Source: Eupeodes corollae
Lineage: Eukaryota; Arthropoda; Insecta; Diptera; Syrphidae
Direction of reading: 5' to 3'
Assembly: GCF_945859685.1 (NCBI RefSeq)
Contig: NC_079147.1
Coordinates: forward strand, 168,871,174-168,935,173
Length of the DNA stretch: 64,000 nucleotides
Shown: piece by piece, positions 56,481-64,000 of the stretch
How the letters are laid out: every line of letters starts with the position of its first letter
Position numbering within the stretch: position 1 is the stretch's first letter
The notes under the pieces: generated by a model
What the model saw: the letters and a program-made list of their open reading frames with translations, nothing else
What the model was told of the DNA's origin: nothing
The model's database searches: none
Position numbers and translations under genes: made by a program

Positions 56481-56799
56481 TAAATTATACCATTCTCAAA
56501 AACTATAATCCTACAATTTATAATACACCAGCTGACCCTTTCACGCGTTGCTGCGGCTTACGATTTTTGTCATATACATTCCCTGGCCGTATTATTAGAC
56601 GCGCTTTAGATTTTATGCAAAATCTTATTTTCCAACAATTTTAATCAGGTTTTTGAATATTGTAGTGCATTTAAATTATTTTGTATGCAGAATATAAACT
56701 TCTTCCTAGAAATAAAGCAAACAGATTTAAAGAATTTTTTTTTAAATTAATATTTTTAGTTTTTTTCTTGTTATTTTTGTAATTTTGTTCATATTTTGT

Positions 56800-57240
56800 T
56801 GAGCCTCTGTCAATGCGTGATTTTACTATTTCCTGCATTTATGGGTGGTGATTCCACAAGTGAATTACTCCTCCAATAAGTGAACGCATCTATATCTACT
56901 TCCCTCTTCATCAGCTCTCACATGTTTTCAATTGGGTTCATATCAGGGCTGTTTCTCGGCCAGTTTAACAGAGGGATGTTTTCGTCCATCAAGTAAGTTT
57001 TTATGGACCGGGGTGTGTGGTATGGAGCTTCATCTTGAATAAAAAATTTAAGCATACCTGAATTCTTGAACGTTAAAAATATTGCGTATAATCTAATAAT
57101 TATGAAAATTCTGCAGGGCGTCTAATAATATGGCTATAGGGAATGTAACGTTGTTATAAACTATTTGAAAGGAACGCTATAGGAGAACATCAGACATGAG
57201 CACCACCATACTTTTTTTCATAGATCGACCATCATTTCTA
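56800..57240 (-). pseudogene. Tc1-type transposase remnant
   Basis: The minus strand reads FIQDEAPYHTPRSIKTYLMD, NIPLLNWPRNSPDMNPIEN then a TGA where Trp is expected (57045-56905). These are the second and third catalytic blocks of Tc1 transposases. An upstream block, KKYGGAHV, is at ~57220. There are frameshifts and stops. Confidence 0.82.
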
Positions 57241-57309
57241 ATTTTATACTTATTATAATTAAATTATTATTTACTAACGAAGACGGAAACGTTAAAACTA
57301 GTATTAAAA

Positions 57310-58170
57310 TGTACTGGTTTGGGATTTAAGGGGGAAGGACTTTGAACACAATTGATCAAAATTTTCAAACAGTTGATTTAAAACAAAAAATCAATACAAA
57401 AGGATTCAATTTAAAATTGAGTATATTACAATAAGGCTCTTAGTAAAGAACCTGAAAAGTTTAAGATCTCCTAACAATAATATTTACTATTTTGAATTAT
57501 AAATACTTTTAATTTCGATTTAATTTAGCACTAATCGTTGCACAATATTTTTGGTAAATTTGTCTTTCGCTAAAACAAAAACGTTCGTCGGTTTTCCTAC
57601 TCGTGAACTTGGAACATTTAGCTGTCCATGAGAAAAACATGGATTTTACAAATCTTAACCACAAATGAACATTGTTTGGCCTTGAGACTTATTTATAGAC
57701 ATGGCAAAAATACACGAATTGAAAACTGTAACCTTCTGAAGGGTATGGTAGAATTTGACGATATCGTTGGAGTACGTGGCAACATCGCCCCTTTCCTTTA
57801 AACTTTTTAGTTAAAATTATTGCTTCAAGAATATTTCTGATGTTTTTTTTTGACCAAATGCGAACCGTTAAATATTTAAAGTAGATTCAAATTACGCAGG
57901 AATATAATAGTTGCACCAATCTTAAATCGAAGTGGTGCGGTGGTGGCATTCCAGGTATATCTAATGAATTTCAAAATTCAATCGGAAAATGTATACTTTT
58001 ATTTTCATTAACAATAGTATCGATTGATTTAAAAGACATTAGATCGCCTGGTAGCAACTGTTGTATCTGGAAGTTAATTTCGTCAACATCAACATTTTTG
58101 GCTGCCAAATATCCCAGTGACTGAGACAGCTATGATTCAAATTATTACTCTATATATCGCGAAATATACT
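57310..58170 (-). pseudogene. Helitron helicase, C-terminal remnant
   Basis: The minus strand carries LAAKNVDVDEINFQIQQLLP, SLDIPGMPPHH, then FAMSINKSQGQTMFICG and CFSHGQLNVPSSRVGKPTN (58110-57560). These are the last motifs of the PIF1-type helicase domain of Helitron Rep-Hel proteins. Several frameshifts are needed. No Helitron terminus (TC start or hairpin-CTRR end) could be identified. Confidence 0.85.
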
Positions 58171-60629
58171 CTGAGCTACTTAATTTTTTTCCTGAAGAAT
58201 AGTGCAGAAATTTTCTGTCAGTAAATTTGTTCTTCAGGACAAAAAAATTATTAATCCAGAGCCACAGCAACGCGCTTTTTAAGTATACATATTTAAAAGG
58301 CTTATTTTGATTTAAGAAAAGAAAGAAATTAATAAAAGCAGAACAAATATCTTACTTAATATTGAGTCAAGGGCAGAAAAGCCGATGCACTTTTTAATAT
58401 GTTAACAAACGGCTTGAAAAAAAATTGTAAATGTTACAAGTAGATTGAAACGTATGTAGTTAAATAATCATGGAAAATACGTTTATCACTGTTTTATTAT
58501 TATTATGAGTTATATTGGAAAATGCGACCTGGAAATGAGTTCAAACAAATATTGATATAACTGAGTGATGTTTGCCAATGATGCGTAGTATTCAGCTAGG
58601 AGTGATGGTTAAGGTTTATTAACTATTCCACACTCTATTCTTGCCAAATATGGACTTTTTTACTTGTTCACTTATCTTCGTTAAACTTTAGCAATGGGTA
58701 CTCCATTACAATTCTGTCCTTTTAGTGATGTGAACATTAAACTCTATTCTTTAGTACCTGGTCGAACTATTGGTCATTGCTTTCTCCTCTGGGCTACAAT
58801 GCCGGCTATCTCTGCTTCTCTGAGCTGCAATACCGTCTATCTCTGAGACGTGCGAGCGTGTGAAAAAATGTTTCAGACGATAATTTTAGCAAAGTGTATG
58901 TTTGACAGCTTTGACAACCTTTGCTCATATTATTGGACTTTCCTGACCTTTTAACTTTTCATATAGTATAACTTACGACAGTATAAGAAGCAACTATTTT
59001 ATGTGTCCCTCCCCTTTTTATTTTCTATCTTTCTTTAAATAATACAAAATGGTACAGATATACAAAATTGTGTTGATATTTTTGAGTGACTTGGCTTGCC
59101 TTCCAAAATTTTTAGAGCATGGAAACTCTATAAATAAACCGATCCCTTTGAATAGAATCACTTATCAACACTAATAACCACTTCAAAACTCAACACTTTC
59201 AAATACTTAATAACAATTTTATTAGGGTCTCGTGACAAGGTACATATTATAATATACATATAAAGAAATACACCTACCGCCCCTTAACTTCAGTTTGTTT
59301 TTGAACAAAAAACACTTAACGCTGCCAAACGGATTCCATTATTCATTTCGTTTTTAACTTCAAAAACAAACTGCTTTGATTGGTTACGCACGTTCTTATA
59401 CATATATGTACGTGCGTACATCTAGGCTAAAAAAATCATCTTAAAGGGGTTCACCCCTTCTCAGTTTAAAATTCTTCAAATGTGTTATGTAATTTAAACC
59501 TTTCAACACTTCAGCCAATCCCTTATTGTGTTTCTATTTATACAGATCTTTCTTTACCACATTCGTAATCCTATCAACAACCCTTGTCAACTTATCTAAT
59601 GAGAAATTAAAAAAAGGGATCCTGCATTCATTTCATGTTACAAAAAAAGAATGTGTAGAAAATAGGATGCAACAAGTCAATTAGGTTAGGGCTATAAGAT
59701 ATCATGCATGTTTACGCCAACCCTTGAGGGGATGAGAAAAAAATGAATAACTTATTGGGTGTCAGCTACTTAAAAAAACGACCCTCATAAAAAACACACA
59801 CAACAACCCCTGGTAACATGATTAACCCCACTTGATCCTTTGTACATACTTGTTGATCTTTTTAGAACCCCTCATTACATTTTTTTTACCTTAATTTAAA
59901 CATAAAAAACCATCCCCTAAAAAGTGAAAATGAAAATACAAAAAACTTTCGATTTGAAATCAATTACGCGTAATCGCGCCCTTATTGTGCAATATCAATT
60001 GCCGAATCATTCTTCCCCCAGAATAACCATTCTATTCACCGTCAACACCAATAAAAATGCTAACGAGGGTATGTTTTTTGCCACATATGACTTGCATTTT
60101 GAATTTAGAAGGAATTCGAATAAAAAAATAGCTAATCTGAGGTTGCCAAAAAAAATTACCAGTTGAATGATCGATGCCTCTTCTGATTCCCACAATAAAA
60201 TGTGTTTTATTCTTTTTTTATGTGAGGGAAGTTTTTTGGTGCCGATTCGGGATCATATAAACAGATTAGATTTCATGGTTCAGGTGGGATGGTCAGAGAA
60301 CAATGGAAGAAGAATTTGTGTTTAACATGATCTGTGTTTCTGTGATCTATGATGGATATGGGGTTTTTGTAATTTGAGTTTAAAAAACAATTGCAAACAG
60401 GTGATGAATTTTGTGTATACATCAAAAAATATTCAAGTTATATCCACTATTATGTTGAGGATCATTTCGGGTCTTTCATGAAAAATTGTCATGTGTCGTT
60501 TTGAGGTCTTACGGTGAATTTAAGTTGATTTTTTTATATAAGGAGGTTGTTACATATTTTGATCGAGGGTTGGCTATTGATATTCGGTTACAGGATGTAT
60601 GCTGATTGCTTAGCTTCATTTAGAATGTA
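58171..60629. other. No gene recognised
   Basis: AT-rich. Two imperfect ~33 bp repeats (CTACAATGCCGGCTATCTCT and CTGCAATACCGTCTATCTCT) sit at 58795-58855. No domain is readable in the ORFs at 59924-60195. Confidence 0.35.
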
Positions 60630-61600
60630 TTCATTGATTTCTAAAAAGTGGGTGCATTTAACTGTATATGTACCGCTACTTTATTTCCAAAGTTGATCTT
60701 AAAACAACAGTGAATTGCTAATTGTTGGTGTATTAGCTTAGCCACATTATTGTGTCTGCGTATGTAGTCCTGTGAAGCCAAGGAGCTGCATCCTGAGATA
60801 ATGTGTTCGATTGTTTCTCCGATTTCTCCACAACGTCTGCATTTATCCTCTACTTCTTATCTTAGAATAAATTTCCTGTAGTTTCTCGTCGCTATAACGT
60901 TATCTTGAATGGCCATCACAAATCCTTCGGTTTCAGGAAAAGATTTCCTTGCATTAGCCACAAGTAAGATGCCTCTTGGTTAATGTTATCTTGGCTTATT
61001 TCATTTGGGTGACTTCCATGTAGTGATTTTGATTTCCAGGAAAGGATTGGTTCATCGATGCTTTTAACATTGTCGGAGAGTGTGAAGTTGGACAAGCTTA
61101 GTTTAAGAGGCGTTAAATTTTGATCCGCTAGACAGATTGTCCTTATTAATGGGGATGTATTGCTTAGTAGATATGTTCGTATCATCATATCGAGGTTTGT
61201 AAGGTCGGTCGGTTGATGACCATTTTATAATCCCAGAAGAATATATTAATAACGGAATAGCCCAGGTGTTTATGGCTTTTCACTTGTTTCCCCCAGATAG
61301 CTCTGATTTCGAGATGGTGTTGAGCCTTGTTTTGAATTGGGTAGTAAGGCTTGTGGTGTGGTTAATGCCTTTGAGTTGGAGAAATCCAAGGTATTTGTAT
61401 GACTTTCCGAGTTGCAGATCTTCAATGATCTTTCATTGGTCGACGGGGAAACCCTCTTCGTTAGGATTAAGTTTTACATTTTACACTTTTCCAAGCCGAA
61501 TTCCATCTGCATGTCTTTACTGAAGCTTTTCACCACTTCAATCATAAGGTAGAGTTGTTGTTGGCAAAGGATTGCTTTTTTTAAGGATAAGATCAATGAG
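60630..61600 (-). mobile_element. LINE, RT thumb and zinc-knuckle C-terminus
   Basis: The minus strand reads GKSYKYLGFLQLKGINHTTS (~61410), KAINTWAIPLLIYSSGIIKW (~61275), ASYLWLMQGNLFLKPKD and GFVMAIQDNVIATRNYRKFI. It ends with CRRCGEIGETIEHIISGCSS (~60835), a CCHC-like motif. These blocks are familiar from a LINE group abundant in arthropods. It is 5'-truncated, with a few frameshifts. Confidence 0.85.
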
Positions 61601-61861
61601 ATTTATTGGTATTTTTTATTTTGTATAAAAATATGTAGTGATGTTTAACGGACAAACAGTCTATGTAAGTTAATTCAAGAAAAAGGCATACTTGGGTTTG
61701 AAAAAAGACATTTTGTATCACTAGACAAAAACCAAAGTATGTAGATTAATTTTTAAAAATTGTAAGGATATTTCTATTTATATCTATTTTTAACCATATA
61801 ATGTTAATATTGTTGTTAAAAAAATCAAACATATCTTTTCACTCTACTCTATAAAATACAT

Positions 61862-61935
61862 TCCATCCATTCCTGACAACAGTACTCGCACACAGGAATG
61901 GTTGAGAGTTGTAAGGCCCTGGTTCACAACAATTC
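61862..61935 (+). repeat. 5'-truncated SINE fragment
   Basis: ATTCCTGACAACAGTACTCG to CCTGGTTCACAAC is the 3' body of the SINE in sense orientation on the plus strand. The last ~20 bases are altered. Confidence 0.8.
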
Positions 61936-62039
61936 ACCAAATTTATAAATTAAAAATTCTGAAACATACAAATTTCAATCACATATCTAATTACTTTTTT
62001 ATTAATTATTTTATACTTATCAATGTGATTGTTTGCTGA

Positions 62040-63195
62040 TTTATTAACTTTCTATAGTAAGTTATTATAATCGCTCAGAATTTCGACATTTCTTTACGTT
62101 TCAAGGTCCCTAGAGTCTAAATAAAAGAGAGATGTCGGTGCGTGCATATGAACGTACGTCCTTACTTTTGGGAAGCTTTAATCTTCGCCCATATCTCAAG
62201 AACCAGTGGAGCCACCGGCTTTAAATAAATGTTGTTACACAGAAAATAATGCAGAAAGGTGCTTAAAGTACTCTGAAAAAAAATTGAGTGGGTTGTTTTC
62301 TTATCATAGAAATTTGGTTAAACCAAACTATCTCACGAACCAGTAACGCTCGCGACTAGAATTTAATTTTATATCATATACTGTGACGTGATACCAAACT
62401 TATAAAATTTAAAAAAAATCAACCAGAGGTTTTTCTTATAAATCATAATCAAAAAATCAAATGGGGTGGCGCAACAGTCCGTTGTGAACCAGGGCCTAGT
62501 GACTTACAACTCTCAACCATTCCTGTGCGCGAGTACTGTTGTCAGGAATGGAAGGGACCTACAATTTTGGGCCGAATCCGAACGGCTAGTATGAGAAAGC
62601 ACTTTTTCATGACAAGAGTTACTCTTGAAGGATTTGTCAATTCCTCGCAAGAGGCAGTACCCGCGAAATTTTTTTTTTTAAATTCAGGTGGCACAGGCAG
62701 GGATTGAACCCAAGACCCCTTGCATGACCGTCCAACGCACTAACCATCATGCCACGGGTACTACATAAATCATAATCATGAAGGACAATAATTGTCACCC
62801 CAAATATTTTACGACCAAAAAATGATTTTATCTACAAAGAGATTTTATGCGAAGAATAACGTTTTTGACATCGGGTAAAATTTTGAGACAGATCGAATTG
62901 ACAGTTTTCTTCTAAGAAATAAAAAAACAAAACATTACTAAAAGTAATTCATGCTATCTTGTGAATTTTTAGAAAAATACAACTGACAACTTTTTAACGA
63001 AACACGAAAACCTACAAAAAAAACAAACTGATAAGAAATGGTTACTCAAGTATTAAGAGAACAAAGAAAAATATCGAGTTCAAGTTATTTATCTAACAAA
63101 CAATATTATTATGAATATTTTGTTAAAGTCTTAAGCAAGACAAATTGACAGAAAGGATGGGAAGTTATCAGTATGGGTCGCATCCCAACCTCCTT
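62040..63195 (+). repeat. R1.1 repeat copy interrupted by a SINE
   Basis: It starts TAACTTTCTATAGTAAGTTA and ends GGGAAGTTATCAGTATGGGT CGCATCCC. It is colinear with 37319-38345 once the SINE at 62452-62764 is removed. Confidence 0.8.
62452..62764 (-). repeat. tRNA-derived SINE, full length, with 14 bp TSD
   Basis: ATAAATCATAATCA flanks it at 62438-62451 and 62765-62778. It is nearly identical to the copy at 20279, including the tRNA-like A and B boxes near the right end. Confidence 0.93.
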
Positions 63196-64000
63196 TTTAT
63201 TTATATTTTTGAAATTTTTTAAACTGTTCAAACGTACTATATATTTTTAATTTGGTTATCTTTGATTAATCTCTTATTAACTTTCTGAGTTATCTTAGAA
63301 CCTTTAAAAGCTATCATATCTCTTTGACCCATTGAGTTGACAAGCCTAAATGAAAAAAAATATTGAAATTAATTAATTAAGACGGCGATATCGATTAAAC
63401 GATTGCAATAAAATGTCTACCGACATTTTCAGTAAATTAACAAATTTTGTTTGACTTCAACTAGTTTTTTGGATAATCTCTTTTCTTTTTTCCATAAGCT
63501 CGACAGATCGTATAAAAAATTAAAAGTTATAAATTCAAATGTATAACAAAGAAATTACTACAATTTAAGAAAATATATTACATACAGTGTTGTTTTCAGT
63601 AAAGATTGTGCAGACAAACCATAGTATTTTCATTTTTGAAAAGAATTGAATTCTATGACGATCGATTATCCCAAACTTGTATACTCAAAATTTGTTGTCG
63701 AAAGATCTGTCAGAAACCATTTAATCGCTTAGAATTTATAGTTTTTGTATCCATTTAACAATTTACTGCGGTTGCACGCCCATACGTCATTTAAATTACT
63801 GAGCATTTACACAACAAATCATAAGCGCCAGCCATATGATGTCAAATTCAAAAGCCTGAAGTGAATTTTTCAAATAGAAAAACCAAGCATTTACGCGGGT
63901 TTTCATCATAGAATTCGAAAACCTGCAGCATCTAAATGTGCGTGACGGATAAACTGACCCTCATTTTTTATTTTTTTTTTTTTTAATTAAAACACAGGGA
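63196..64000. other. No gene recognised
   Basis: AT-rich sequence to the window edge. No domain, TIR or TSD was seen. Confidence 0.3.

Noticed and set aside
59924..60195. Overlapping ORFs on both strands
   Set aside because: They match no family and have composition like the surrounding non-coding DNA.
1..64000. Bacterial or viral contamination
   Set aside because: Spliceosomal introns, KDEL and mitochondrial proteins and insect-type LINEs/SINEs throughout indicate eukaryotic nuclear DNA.

Overview
The window is AT-rich animal nuclear DNA, almost certainly from a dipteran fly. Three protein-coding loci look like ordinary insect genes. They have short or long spliceosomal introns, TATA/Inr-type promoter sequence and AATAAA signals. 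They are a secreted Kazal-type protease inhibitor (+), the Fe-S scaffold IscU (-) and the ER nucleotide-exchange factor SIL1 (+, ending in KDEL). Most of the rest is old, broken and nested transposable elements. No rRNA or tRNA gene, CRISPR array or prokaryotic operon was found.

Layout. 1-2.04 kb: a LINE reverse-transcriptase fragment (family A) beside a tRNA-SINE head and a ~1.1 kb repeat called R1.1 here. 2.41-14.4 kb: the Kazal gene. A TATA/Inr promoter and a tiny signal-peptide exon at 2594-2621 splice in phase to exons at 14061-14374. The ~11.4 kb intron holds a Tc1/mariner-type MITE, a ~4.9 kb element with ~0.45 kb inverted repeats carrying a dead FEN/PIN-like gene, a LINE (family B) split by a PIF/Harbinger transposon, and several smaller insertions. 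14.7-15.3 kb: IscU, convergent with the Kazal gene. 16-18.4 kb: a LINE broken by a MITE that is itself broken by a hAT element. 22.66-24.02 kb: SIL1. 26-27.7 kb: a LINE-B tail, a THAP-domain exon and a perfect 58 bp-TIR MITE. 28.8-37.2 kb: four retroelements, including a Gypsy copy split by a LINE. 37.3-47.1 kb: R1.1 copies, one holding a nest of SINE, ~4.6 kb CAC-type TIR element and MITE. The CAC element contains a two-exon SAM-domain gene. 48.2-64 kb: scattered LINE, YqaJ-like, Tc1, Helitron, SINE and R1.1 remnants.

The insertion order can be read from target-site duplications (TSDs) seen directly in the sequence. Examples are TAA for Harbinger-type elements, TA for the Tc1/mariner MITE, 8 bp for the hAT and its host MITE, and 11-17 bp for SINEs and LINEs. 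The two best candidates for something undescribed are the long-TIR element at 3975-8840 and the CAC-type element at 41055-45667. All family names rest on motifs read by eye; no database search was run.
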